Source: Pseudomonadota bacterium (lineage in GTDB: Bacteria > Pseudomonadota > Gammaproteobacteria > Burkholderiales > Burkholderiaceae_B). Taken from it: a stretch of DNA of 10,536 nucleotides. Below, in pieces: positions 1 through 6,652 of the stretch (its first letter is position 1; the number at the start of each line of letters is the position of its first letter). The notes under the pieces were generated by a model. That model worked only from the letters and a program-made list of their open reading frames with translations, did not search any database and was not told the origin of the DNA. The DNA is taken from NCBI GenBank assembly GCA_021793875.1, contig JAJYRX010000035.1, forward strand, positions 1-10,536. The letters run 5' to 3'. Made by a program: the position numbers and the translations under genes.

Positions 1-804
1 ATAATCAAGACCAACTACTAGACCAATAGCTACTAGGTTGTCATCCATATGGTATAGAAATGACCCGCCATAAGTGTCAGAGTCTAGGGGCCATCCAGCA
101 GTATGTATTACCTGACCAGGTTTGGACTTTGAGGGTTCAACTTCCCATAGCTCTTTTATACCTATTGCGTAACTTTGAGCATTACGGTTTTTATCTAGCG
201 AGAACTTCTCTATAAGTTCACGCCCAAGCTGCCCTCGAGAGCCTTCGGCAAAAAGAGTATATTTTGCATGCAGCTCCATACCTGGTTGATAGTTGCTGGT
301 ATGGCTGCCATCGCGCGCTACACCCATATCCCCAGTGGCAACTCCGCGTACAGCACCTGATTCACTGTACAGCACTTCAGCTGCGGCAAAGCCAGGGAAG
401 ACATCTACCCCAAGAGCTTCGGCCTGCTCGCCAAGCCAACGTACTAAAAACCCTAGCCTGACCACGTAATTACCATCGTTTTTAAAACAGTCAGGAAGCA
501 TCCAGGAAGGTGTTGATTTGGCGCTGCTTTCTTTCAGGAAAAGAAATTTATCTTCTTTAACAGGAGTGCCTATGGGGGCATTGCGTTCTTTCCAATCTGG
601 GATAAGCTCGCTTAGTGATTTGGGGTCTATAACGGCACCTGAAAGAGTATGAGCGCCGACTTCTGCGCCTTTTTCAAGTACACAAATACTGAAGTCCTGT
701 TCTTTTTCTGCTGCCAACTGTTTCAGACGTATTGCTGCTGCTAGTCCGGCTGGTCCGGCACCAACAATTACAACGTCATATTCCATTGATTCTCGTTCGG
801 ACAT
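1..804 (-). CDS. Electron transfer flavoprotein-ubiquinone oxidoreductase, N-terminal part (gene runs off the left edge)
   Basis: The first 268 codons are present; the family is about 550 residues long, so roughly half is seen, with no stop before the edge. The enzyme is a membrane-associated FAD and iron-sulfur protein that takes electrons from electron transfer flavoprotein (fed by acyl-CoA dehydrogenases) and reduces ubiquinone. Visible: a Rossmann FAD-binding motif GAGPAG at residues 15-20 after a beta strand (DVVIVG), the acidic residue E44 in VLEKGAEVGAH that would bind the adenosine ribose, then family blocks LSGAV, GNYVVRLG, PGMEL.AKYTLFAEG and HTAGWPL. The iron-sulfur domain lies outside the window. 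The start at 804 is preceded by GGAG (815-818) at 10 bases; a second ATG at 786 (MEYDVV) would also keep the whole FAD domain. It is divergent from the thioesterase gene at 959. The name is secure; the exact start less so. Confidence 0.93.
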   Translation of the reverse strand, partial: MSERESMEYDVVIVGAGPAGLAAAIRLKQLAAEKEQDFSICVLEKGAEVGAHTLSGAVIDPKSLSELIPDWKERNAPIGTPVKEDKFLFLKESSAKSTPSWMLPDCFKNDGNYVVRLGFLVRWLGEQAEALGVDVFPGFAAAEVLYSESGAVRGVATGDMGVARDGSHTSNYQPGMELHAKYTLFAEGSRGQLGRELIEKFSLDKNRNAQSYAIGIKELWEVEPSKSKPGQVIHTAGWPLDSDTYGGSFLYHMDDNLVAIGLVVGLDY

Positions 805-834
805 GGTTTTAAATCTCCGTATTACATAAGTCTG

Positions 835-864
835 ATTGTAGTGCAGTGAGCAAAACGTTGTTTT
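835..864 (-). promoter_or_regulatory. Probable promoter of the ETF-ubiquinone oxidoreductase gene
   Basis: Read on the minus strand, TACAAT (840-835) matches 5 of 6 bases of the -10 consensus and lies about 31 bases upstream of the start codon. The best -35 at 18 bases is AAAACA (864-859), matching only 3 of 6, so the promoter would be weak or activator/repressor-dependent. The -35 overlaps the right arm of the palindrome at 852-864. Confidence 0.35.
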
Positions 865-865
865 A
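851..865. promoter_or_regulatory. Small palindrome, possible operator in the divergent region
   Basis: AAAAC-GTT-GTTTT (852-864) is a perfect 5-base inverted repeat with a 3-base centre. It has the form AAAC-N3-GTTT, close to the G/CAAAC-N2-4-GTTTG/C operator reported for PsrA, a TetR-family fatty-acid regulator of pseudomonads. On the minus strand it overlaps the position expected for the -35 box of the flavoprotein oxidoreductase promoter, where a repressor would act. The match is short and could be chance. Confidence 0.3.
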
Positions 866-886
866 TCAGCCTTGCAGTTAGTACTC

Positions 887-913
887 TTGTATAGCACCAC
901 TTACGTTTATACT
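887..913 (+). promoter_or_regulatory. Probable promoter of the thioesterase-scoAB group
   Basis: TATACT at 908-913 matches 5 of 6 bases of the -10 consensus. The best upstream partner, TTGTAT at 887-892, matches 3 of 6 at a short 15-base spacing. Transcription would start near 920, giving a leader of about 40 bases with AGGAG at 949-953 before the thioesterase ATG at 959. The -10 is credible, the -35 weak. Confidence 0.4.
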
Positions 914-958
914 TTAGCGATGTTGTGCTAGTCTTGATGGTTAAAGACAGGAGTTAAA

Positions 959-1393
959 ATGGCATTAGAATCAACGTCAATGATCCCGGCAGACGCGCGT
1001 TTCCGTTGTGTCATACCTGTTCGCTGGGGCGATCTTGACGCTCAAAACCATGTTAACAATACATTGTACTTTCGGTTTCTTGAGGAAGCTCGCGTACAAC
1101 TATTTAATGCAGCTGGTTTGCCAATTCCTACCAAAAAGGTAGTGCTGCTTGTGCACGAAACGTGTGACTTCATCAAACCAATAGAGTACCCCGCTACAGT
1201 TTCTGTAATTTTAGGTGTAAAAAAAATTGGCACAAGCAGTTTGACATTTCAATCGAGAATTGAATGTCATTCTGATGCCAATGTTATTTATTCAAAAGGA
1301 TGTAATGTAGTAGTGGGTGCTTGTGCATCCACAGGTAAACCACAGCCATGGAGTACTGCCGAGCTCGAAGCTCTGGCTTCGTGCTTTAAATAG
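959..1393 (+). CDS. Acyl-CoA thioesterase, hotdog fold (YbgC/4HBT-like family)
   Basis: At 144 residues this has the usual length of a single-hotdog thioesterase. Residues 22-44 form the family's signature: R-W-G-D-L-D-A-Q-N-H-V-N-N, followed by the aromatic-rich start of the hotdog helix ending FLEEAR. D25 or D27 occupies the position of the catalytic aspartate in 4-hydroxybenzoyl-CoA thioesterase-type enzymes. The protein would be cytosolic and hydrolyse an acyl-CoA to free acid and CoA; the acyl chain cannot be told from sequence. AGGAG (949-953), five bases before the ATG, supports the start. It lies 47 bases upstream of scoA on the same strand, so it may be the first gene of that operon. 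That fits a role in relieving CoA sequestration during acid catabolism, which is inference from context only. Confidence 0.85.
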   Translation: MALESTSMIPADARFRCVIPVRWGDLDAQNHVNNTLYFRFLEEARVQLFNAAGLPIPTKKVVLLVHETCDFIKPIEYPATVSVILGVKKIGTSSLTFQSRIECHSDANVIYSKGCNVVVGACASTGKPQPWSTAELEALASCFK

Positions 1394-1440
1394 TTGGTAT
1401 AAGTAAATAGCAATTTGACATGACTAAATAGGAAGCAAAT

Positions 1441-2148
1441 ATGGATAAAGTCTACCCAAGCGCTGCTGAAGCGTTAAAAGGTGTAGTTGCCGATGGCCAG
1501 ACTATCGCTGTAGGCGGCTTTGGTCTGTGCGGCATACCTGAAGCTCTTATAGAGGCTTTGCGTGACACAGGTGTAAAAAACCTAACCTGTGTAAGTAATA
1601 ACGCTGGTGTCGATGGTTTTGGCCTAGGACAGCTCCTAGACACTCGCCAAATTAAAAAAATGATAGCTTCATATGTGGGTGAGAATAAAGAGTTTGCGCG
1701 TCAGTACCTTGCTGGCGAGCTAGAACTAGAGTTCACCCCCCAAGGAACACTAGCTGAAAAACTCCGTGCAGGCGGTGCAGGTATACCAGCGTTTTTTACA
1801 CGCACCGGGGTTGGCACTATTGTTGCAGAAGGCAAAGAGGTTAAGGAGTTCAATGGTGAACAGTATGTTATGGAAGAGTCAATAGTGGCCGATGTCTCTT
1901 TGGTAAAAGCCTGGAAAGCCGACAGGGCAGGTAATCTGCTGTTTCGAAAAACTGCTAGAAACTTCAACCCTAATGTTGCAATGTCAGGTAAGGTAACAAT
2001 AGTAGAGGTTGAAGAAATAGTGGAAACAGGTGATCTAGATCCAGATCATATACACCTGCCAGGTATTTTCGTTCACAGAATAGTACTTAACGCTAACCCA
2101 GAAAAGCGTATAGAAGTACGTACAATACGCAACACAGAAGGAGCTTAA
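1441..2148 (+). CDS. scoA: Succinyl-CoA:3-ketoacid CoA-transferase, subunit A
   Basis: This is the alpha subunit of a family I CoA-transferase, 235 residues, the normal size. Residues 25-40 carry the glycine-rich segment GGFGLCGIPEALIEAL, followed by SNNAGVDGFGLGQLL and GENKEFARQYLAGELELEF, all typical of the ScoA/AtoD group. The holoenzyme moves CoA from succinyl-CoA to acetoacetate, feeding ketone bodies and beta-oxidation products into the TCA cycle; the catalytic glutamate is on subunit B. AGGAAG (1430-1435) lies five bases before the ATG. The stop is two bases before the scoB start, so the subunits are translated from one message. An AtoD-type acetate:acetoacetate transferase is the main alternative, but the EGKEVKEFNG..YV.E segment favours the succinyl-CoA type. 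Confidence 0.92.
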   Translation: MDKVYPSAAEALKGVVADGQTIAVGGFGLCGIPEALIEALRDTGVKNLTCVSNNAGVDGFGLGQLLDTRQIKKMIASYVGENKEFARQYLAGELELEFTPQGTLAEKLRAGGAGIPAFFTRTGVGTIVAEGKEVKEFNGEQYVMEESIVADVSLVKAWKADRAGNLLFRKTARNFNPNVAMSGKVTIVEVEEIVETGDLDPDHIHLPGIFVHRIVLNANPEKRIEVRTIRNTEGA

Positions 2149-2150
2149 AC

Positions 2151-2804
2151 ATGGCCTGGACTCGTGAACAAATGGCCGCCCGTGCCGCCCAAGAGCTGCA
2201 GGACGGCTTCTACGTTAACCTGGGAATAGGTATGCCTACCATGGTGGCTAACTATGTTCCCGATGGAATCACAGTATGGTTGCAATCCGAGAATGGTTTG
2301 TTAGGTATGGGGCCTTTCCCAACTGAAGAAGAATTAGACGCAGACCTTATCAATGCTGGTAAGCAAACAGTAACTACCTTGCCAGGGTCATCGTTCTTTT
2401 CATCAGCTGATTCATTTGCCATGATACGTGGCGGTAAGGTTGACCTTGCTATTCTAGGAGCCATGCAGGTTTCTGAAAAAGGTGATCTTGCCAACTGGAT
2501 GATTCCTGGCAAAATGGTTAAAGGCATGGGTGGTGCCATGGACTTAGTAGCTGGCGTGCGTCGTGTTGTGGTGCTTATGGATCACGTTGCTCGTCTTAAA
2601 GATGGCACTGAAGATATAAAGCTGTTGCCCGAGTGTACATTGCCTTTAACTGCTGTAGGTGTAGTAGATCTAATAGTTACCGATCTATGTGTGCTTAAAG
2701 TTACTGATAATGGTCTTAAACTATTGGAGCTGGCTCCTGACGTTACCCTTGAGGAAGTTAAAGCCAAAACCAAGGCAAAGCTAGATCTTTCAGATTTCTC
2801 TTAA
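2151..2804 (+). CDS. scoB: Succinyl-CoA:3-ketoacid CoA-transferase, subunit B
   Basis: This is the beta, catalytic subunit, 217 residues, full length for the family. The catalytic glutamate, which forms the covalent glutamyl-CoA intermediate, is E47 in the motif SENGLLGMGP (46-55). Other family blocks are NLGIGMPT at 23-30, the GSSFFSSADSFAMIRGGKVD stretch, LGAMQVSEKGDLANW, and MVKGMGGAMDLV with its glycine-rich loop. It pairs with scoA two bases upstream, with AAGGAG (2138-2143) as ribosome-binding site inside the end of scoA. The terminator at 2819-2857 closes the operon. Length, active site and partner gene all agree, so function is secure apart from possible breadth of acyl acceptor. Confidence 0.93.
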   Translation: MAWTREQMAARAAQELQDGFYVNLGIGMPTMVANYVPDGITVWLQSENGLLGMGPFPTEEELDADLINAGKQTVTTLPGSSFFSSADSFAMIRGGKVDLAILGAMQVSEKGDLANWMIPGKMVKGMGGAMDLVAGVRRVVVLMDHVARLKDGTEDIKLLPECTLPLTAVGVVDLIVTDLCVLKVTDNGLKLLELAPDVTLEEVKAKTKAKLDLSDFS

Positions 2805-2805
2805 A

Positions 2806-2833
2806 TCCTTAATGCCTTGCCCCGTCATATAAT
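2806..2833 (+). promoter_or_regulatory. Candidate promoter for the aminopeptidase gene, -10 inside the terminator loop
   Basis: TATAAT at 2828-2833 is a perfect -10 match located in the terminator loop. No good -35 is seen at 16-18 bases upstream (TCCTTA, ATCCTT or AATCCT), and there is no TG extension. Initiation about 7 bases downstream would fall near 2840, in the 3' arm of the terminator stem, giving a leader of about 24 bases, rich in U, with no Shine-Dalgarno. It is the only good -10 close enough to serve the ATG at 2864; the alternative is read-through from scoB. Confidence 0.4.
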
Positions 2834-2857
2834 AATTGACGGGGCTTTTTTGTTTTT
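2819..2857 (+). terminator. Rho-independent terminator after scoB
   Basis: GCCCCGTCA (2819-2827) pairs perfectly with TGACGGGGC (2837-2845), a 9-bp GC-rich stem with a 9-base AT-rich loop. It is followed by six T, one G and five more T. It begins 15 bases after the scoB stop and ends 7 bases before the next ATG. The loop contains a perfect TATAAT, described separately. Confidence 0.92.
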
Positions 2858-2863
2858 AATACC

Positions 2864-4660
2864 ATGAATAACGCAGCTGAAGTTAATAAACGAGTTGAGT
2901 CTTTGCAGGCTTTTATGGTGCGTAACAACATACATGCGTGTGTTGTTTTTACCGCCGACCCCCATATGTCAGAATACGTCCCAGAACACTGGCATTTGCG
3001 TGAGTGGTTAAGTGGTTTTACTGGATCAGCTGCAACTTTGGTAATTACTCAAGACCAGGCATGCTTATGGACAGATAGCCGTTATTGGGAGCAAGCATCG
3101 GCACAGCTAAACAATACGGTTTATCAACTTATGCAGCATGGTATGTCAGGAGTGCCTGACCCTCAAAGATGGGCGTTGTCTATGTTGCAATCTGGACAAA
3201 ACGTGTGGGCTGATGCAAGCACTATGTCAATGCAGGCACATAGCATATGGATATCTTGTTTGAGTGAACATGGTATTAATCTGGTAACAGAGCCTGACAT
3301 TACAAATGCTATTTGGAAGAACAGGCCGGGCTTACCACAAAACCATATATATGTGCATGAAAAGCCGTTTGCTTGCCGCTCTGTGTCTGAAAACTTGCAA
3401 AGCATACGCAATGAAATGACAAACAATAAGTGCCAGTGGCATGTTATGTCATCTTTAGATGATATTGCGTGGACGTTTAATTTACGCGGTTCCGATGTTA
3501 GCTATAACCCCGTATTTCTATCTTACGCAGTAATAAGTCATACCGATGCATGGTTGTTTGTTGACAGCGTAAAACTTAACAGCAGTGTTAATAGCTATTT
3601 AAGAAACGAAGGTATAAGGGTTAAGGCATATAGCCAAATTAATGAGTTCTTAAGCAACATACCTATTGGTAACACCATTCTTTACGACCCTAGCCGTACA
3701 TCGCTGGCTTTGTTTAACTCCATAAACCACCTAGAAAAAATACCTTGTATTAATCCATCACAGCTTATTAAAGCGCAAAAAAACAATCACGAAATTAGCA
3801 ATATAAGAGCTACGATGGAGTACGACGGCGTAGCATTGTGCGAGTTTTTTTCCTGGCTTGAGTCAGAGCTTTCCGATGGTTCGCGAACCATTACCGAATT
3901 GACAATTGATGAAGAAATAACTAACGCAAGAGCAAGACAACCTAACTTTGTTTCACCAAGTTTTTCTACTATTGCCGGTTTTAATGCTAATGGTGCTATG
4001 CCACATTATCAAGCTACACCTGAAAACCATAGTGTAATAACAGGTAATGGCCTTTTGTTAATAGATTCAGGTGGACAGTATCTTGGTGGTACAACAGACA
4101 TTACCCGTGTGGTTCCCATTGGAAACATATCCGATCAGCAGCGTACCGACTACACATTGGTGTTAAAGGGAATGATAGCCCTTTCAATGGCAAGGTTTCC
4201 GAAAGGTACAAAGGGTGCATCTTTAGATTCTATAGCGCGTATGCCATTATGGCAGCATGGCTTAGATTATGGTCATGGTACCGGTCATGGCGTAGGATAC
4301 TTCATGAATGTGCATGAGGGTCCCCAAAGCATATCACCACGTCAGCAGGTTGGTGACCAATACCAGTTTAAGTCTGGTATGGTTACTTCTAATGAGCCTG
4401 GTCTATATAGGCCAGATAAGTGGGGTATACGTATAGAAAATCTGGTGCTTGCTAAGCCGGTAGAGCAAGATAATACATTTTTGGAGTTTGAAACCCTTAC
4501 TCTGTGCCCAATTGATACTCGTTGTATTAATAAAAACATGCTTTCATATGAAGAAATAAAGTGGCTGAATAGTTACCACGATCAAACTAAAAGCCGTCTG
4601 GCGCCTCTATTATCCGGGCGGGCATACGATTGGCTACTTAAGCGCACAGCACATATATGA
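2864..4660 (+). CDS. Xaa-Pro aminopeptidase, long three-domain form (M24B family)
   Basis: This cytosolic metallopeptidase removes an N-terminal residue before proline. At 598 residues it matches the three-domain form typified by eukaryotic cytosolic XPNPEP1 rather than the roughly 440-residue E. coli PepP. The N-terminal creatinase domain carries ADPHMSEYVPEHW (31-43), LSGFTGSA (49-56) and LWTDSRYW (68-75). A less conserved second domain covers about 165-305. The C-terminal pita-bread domain has all five metal ligands: D401, D412, H475 (GHGTGHG), E511 (SNEPG) and E525 (GIRIEN). H381 and H484 match the substrate-binding histidines. Ligand spacings agree with XPNPEP1 except for two extra residues between H475 and E511. 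The ATG is the first possible start after an in-frame stop at 2837, but no Shine-Dalgarno precedes it. The central region looks AT-rich and diverged. The natural substrate is unknown. Confidence 0.92.
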   Translation: MNNAAEVNKRVESLQAFMVRNNIHACVVFTADPHMSEYVPEHWHLREWLSGFTGSAATLVITQDQACLWTDSRYWEQASAQLNNTVYQLMQHGMSGVPDPQRWALSMLQSGQNVWADASTMSMQAHSIWISCLSEHGINLVTEPDITNAIWKNRPGLPQNHIYVHEKPFACRSVSENLQSIRNEMTNNKCQWHVMSSLDDIAWTFNLRGSDVSYNPVFLSYAVISHTDAWLFVDSVKLNSSVNSYLRNEGIRVKAYSQINEFLSNIPIGNTILYDPSRTSLALFNSINHLEKIPCINPSQLIKAQKNNHEISNIRATMEYDGVALCEFFSWLESELSDGSRTITELTIDEEITNARARQPNFVSPSFSTIAGFNANGAMPHYQATPENHSVITGNGLLLIDSGGQYLGGTTDITRVVPIGNISDQQRTDYTLVLKGMIALSMARFPKGTKGASLDSIARMPLWQHGLDYGHGTGHGVGYFMNVHEGPQSISPRQQVGDQYQFKSGMVTSNEPGLYRPDKWGIRIENLVLAKPVEQDNTFLEFETLTLCPIDTRCINKNMLSYEEIKWLNSYHDQTKSRLAPLLSGRAYDWLLKRTAHI

Positions 4661-4671
4661 AAGGTTATAAT
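4643..4671 (+). promoter_or_regulatory. Probable pyrG promoter
   Basis: TATAAT at 4666-4671 is a perfect -10, with CGCACA (4643-4648) at a 17-base spacing matching 3 of 6 at -35 and lying in the end of the aminopeptidase gene. Transcription would start near 4677-4679, in the short run TTTT (4676-4679), giving a leader of about 38 bases that contains the hairpin at 4689-4705. Confidence 0.55.
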
Positions 4672-4688
4672 CCTATTTTCCTGCTGCA

Positions 4689-4705
4689 GCTCGTTAACAA
4701 CGAGC
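4689..4705 (+). promoter_or_regulatory. Leader hairpin just before pyrG
   Basis: GCTCGTT (4689-4695) and AACGAGC (4699-4705) form a perfect 7-bp stem with the 3-base loop AAC, ending 10 bases before the pyrG ATG. There is no T-run, so it is not an intrinsic terminator. The only purine-rich piece near the start, CGAG (4701-4704), lies in the 3' arm, so folding would hide whatever weak ribosome-binding site exists. A regulatory role is inference. Confidence 0.5.
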
Positions 4706-4715
4706 AAAATCTATC

Positions 4716-6365
4716 ATGACCAAATATGTATTCGTAACAGGAGGAGTAGTTTCCTCCCTTGGAAAAGGCATAGCTGCCGCATCGTTGGCAGCAATCCTAG
4801 AGTCACGTGGCTTACGCGTAACTATGCTAAAGCTGGACCCATACATAAACGTAGATCCAGGCACTATGAGTCCGTTTCAGCATGGCGAGGTGTTTGTAAC
4901 TGAAGACGGGGCTGAAACAGACCTTGATCTTGGCCACTACGAACGCTTTATATCAGCTCGTATGCGTAAGGTAAACAACTTTACAACAGGGCAAATATAC
5001 GAGTCTGTGTTACGTAAAGAGCGGCGTGGTGACTATCTTGGTAAAACTGTTCAAGTTATTCCGCATATAACTAATGAAATTCAAGATTTCATAATGCGTG
5101 GTGCAAAAGCTGCTTGGGGTGGCGAAGCAGATGTCGCAATTGTTGAAATCGGTGGTACTGTAGGAGATATTGAGTCGCTGCCATTTCTTGAGGCGGTAAG
5201 GCAAATGAGCCTGCGACTTGGACGCCATAATGCTGCGTTTGTGCACCTAACTTTAGTGCCTTATATAGCATCGGCTGGCGAGCTAAAAACCAAACCAACT
5301 CAGCATTCAGTGCAAAAGCTGCGTGAAATAGGCATTTATCCAAATGCCTTATTGTGTCGCGCCGATAGGCGTATTCCTCAGGAAGAACTAGCCAAAATAT
5401 CTTTGTTCTCAAATGTACCCCTAGATGCCGTAATTTCTGTATGGGATGCTAATCACATATATGAAATACCCTCTATGCTGCATAAGCAGGGCCTTGATAA
5501 TCTTATATGCGATGCCCTTAGCTTATCACCGCCTCCTGCCGATTTAACCATGTGGGATCACCTAGTTGAGGCCATAGAAAATCCAACCCACAAAGTAGTT
5601 GTGGGAATGGTGGGTAAGTATGTTGATATGACCGAGTCATACAAGTCATTGGCAGAAGCACTGGTACATGCTGGAATTCATACCGATTCCCATATAGAAA
5701 TAAAGTACATAGACTCCGAGCAAATTGAGAAAGAAGGTACTAACTCGCTCAAAGATCTTGATGCAATACTTGTGCCTGGAGGGTTTGGAAAGCGTGGAAC
5801 CGAAGGCAAAATAAAGGCAATTCAGTATGCGCGAGAACACAAGGTTCCATTCCTTGGTATATGCTTGGGCATGCAGCTTGCAGTGATAGAGTTTGCCCGT
5901 AACGTTGCCGGTTTAGGCGGAGCCAACAGTACAGAGTTTGATCCTTCTGCACCTAATCCTGTAGTTGCGCTTATACATGAAGTGCGTGAAACTGAAGGTG
6001 ATAATACTGATAAGCCAATAGATACAGGTATGCGAAAGGGAGCCATGCTTTGCCCTGTAAAACAAGGTACATTAGCACATAGTATCTACGGAGATTCAGT
6101 TAACGAGCGTCATCGTCATCGTTATGAGGTCAATAGGGTTTACATAGACCGTCTAGAGGCTGCAGGTATGGTTATAAGCTCGCGTACCCCGAACGAGGGG
6201 TTGGCAGAAATTATGGAGCTGCCAAACCATCCTTGGTTCATGGGGGTTCAGTTTCATCCTGAGTTTACATCCACACCTCGTGACGGACACCCGCTATTTT
6301 CAAGTTATATAAAGTCTGCTCTCGAGTTTCGTAAGCAGCAAACAGACAACAAAAAGGTTAGCTAA
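4716..6365 (+). CDS. pyrG: CTP synthase
   Basis: It makes CTP from UTP, ATP and glutamine, the last step of de novo pyrimidine nucleotide synthesis, as a cytosolic homotetramer. The 549 residues match the usual 545 or so. The amidoligase domain (1 to about 267) begins MTKYVFVTGGVVSSLGKG with the phosphate-binding lysine K17, and has the magnesium-site acids around D71 (ETDLDLGHYE) and E144 (VEIGGTVGDIES). The class I glutamine amidotransferase domain has nucleophile C383 (GICLGMQLA) and the H514/E516 pair (VQFHPEF), so both half-reactions are intact. It has its own likely promoter and leader hairpin but no clear Shine-Dalgarno. Its TAA overlaps the ATG of the next gene by one base, tying it to the DUF1330 gene and eno. 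The last 10 or so residues are polar and probably disordered. Confidence 0.98.
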   Translation: MTKYVFVTGGVVSSLGKGIAAASLAAILESRGLRVTMLKLDPYINVDPGTMSPFQHGEVFVTEDGAETDLDLGHYERFISARMRKVNNFTTGQIYESVLRKERRGDYLGKTVQVIPHITNEIQDFIMRGAKAAWGGEADVAIVEIGGTVGDIESLPFLEAVRQMSLRLGRHNAAFVHLTLVPYIASAGELKTKPTQHSVQKLREIGIYPNALLCRADRRIPQEELAKISLFSNVPLDAVISVWDANHIYEIPSMLHKQGLDNLICDALSLSPPPADLTMWDHLVEAIENPTHKVVVGMVGKYVDMTESYKSLAEALVHAGIHTDSHIEIKYIDSEQIEKEGTNSLKDLDAILVPGGFGKRGTEGKIKAIQYAREHKVPFLGICLGMQLAVIEFARNVAGLGGANSTEFDPSAPNPVVALIHEVRETEGDNTDKPIDTGMRKGAMLCPVKQGTLAHSIYGDSVNERHRHRYEVNRVYIDRLEAAGMVISSRTPNEGLAEIMELPNHPWFMGVQFHPEFTSTPRDGHPLFSSYIKSALEFRKQQTDNKKVS

Positions 6366-6652
6366 TGAGTTCAGCTTATATTATTGCAAACGTTACCGTT
6401 ACCAACCCAGAGCAATACGAGCAATACCGGGAGTTTTCCAGTCGTGCCATGCAAGAGTCGGGCGCACAAGTTTTGGTGCGTGGGGGTAAAACAGAGGCTC
6501 TAGAGGGTGAGGCTCCGGCACGTACTGTAATACTAGGTTTTAATAGTATGGAAGATGCCCGTGCGTTTTATAACTCTGAAACATATATGAAGGCACGTAA
6601 AGCACGTGAAGGGGCAGCCGAGATGACAATGTATATAGTAGAGGGTGTTTAA
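6365..6652 (+). CDS. DUF1330 domain protein
   Basis: A 95-residue protein of the DUF1330 family, a small ferredoxin-like fold related to the dimeric alpha/beta-barrel proteins; no biochemical role is established. The family pattern is visible: an opening beta strand AYIIANVTV (4-12), NPEQYEQY (14-21), GGKTEALEGEAPARTVILGF (40-59), and the helix SMEDARAFYNSETYMKARKAR (61-81). There is no signal peptide or membrane segment, so it should be cytosolic. It starts inside the pyrG stop (TAATG), with AAGG (6354-6357) seven bases upstream, and ends directly against eno, so it is translated in step with both. I recall DUF1330 genes beside eno in other betaproteobacteria, so its place here is probably inherited. 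Its link to CTP or glycolysis is unknown. Confidence 0.88.
   Translation: MSSAYIIANVTVTNPEQYEQYREFSSRAMQESGAQVLVRGGKTEALEGEAPARTVILGFNSMEDARAFYNSETYMKARKAREGAAEMTMYIVEGV

Noticed and set aside
264..461. Open reading frame of 65 codons on the plus strand
   Set aside because: It lies wholly inside the minus-strand flavoprotein oxidoreductase gene, whose translation matches its family throughout; no ribosome-binding site or recognisable domain.
1415..1443. A perfect TTGACA (1415-1420) before scoA suggesting a separate scoA promoter
   Set aside because: The -10 position at 17 bases reads AATATG and overlaps the scoA start codon, so transcription would begin inside the gene.
2864..4660. Signs of horizontal transfer of the long aminopeptidase (eukaryote-like length, AT-rich middle)
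   Set aside because: Long-form XPNPEP1-like enzymes are widespread in proteobacteria and the flanks show no mobile element or repeat, so transfer is not needed to explain it.
4683..4690. Palindrome GCTGCAGC in the pyrG leader as an operator
   Set aside because: It is only 8 bases, overlaps the 5' arm of the better hairpin at 4689-4705, and matches no operator I know.
5089..5412. Open reading frame of 107 codons on the minus strand
   Set aside because: It is antisense to the conserved amidoligase domain of pyrG and has no recognisable family; a shadow of the real coding frame.
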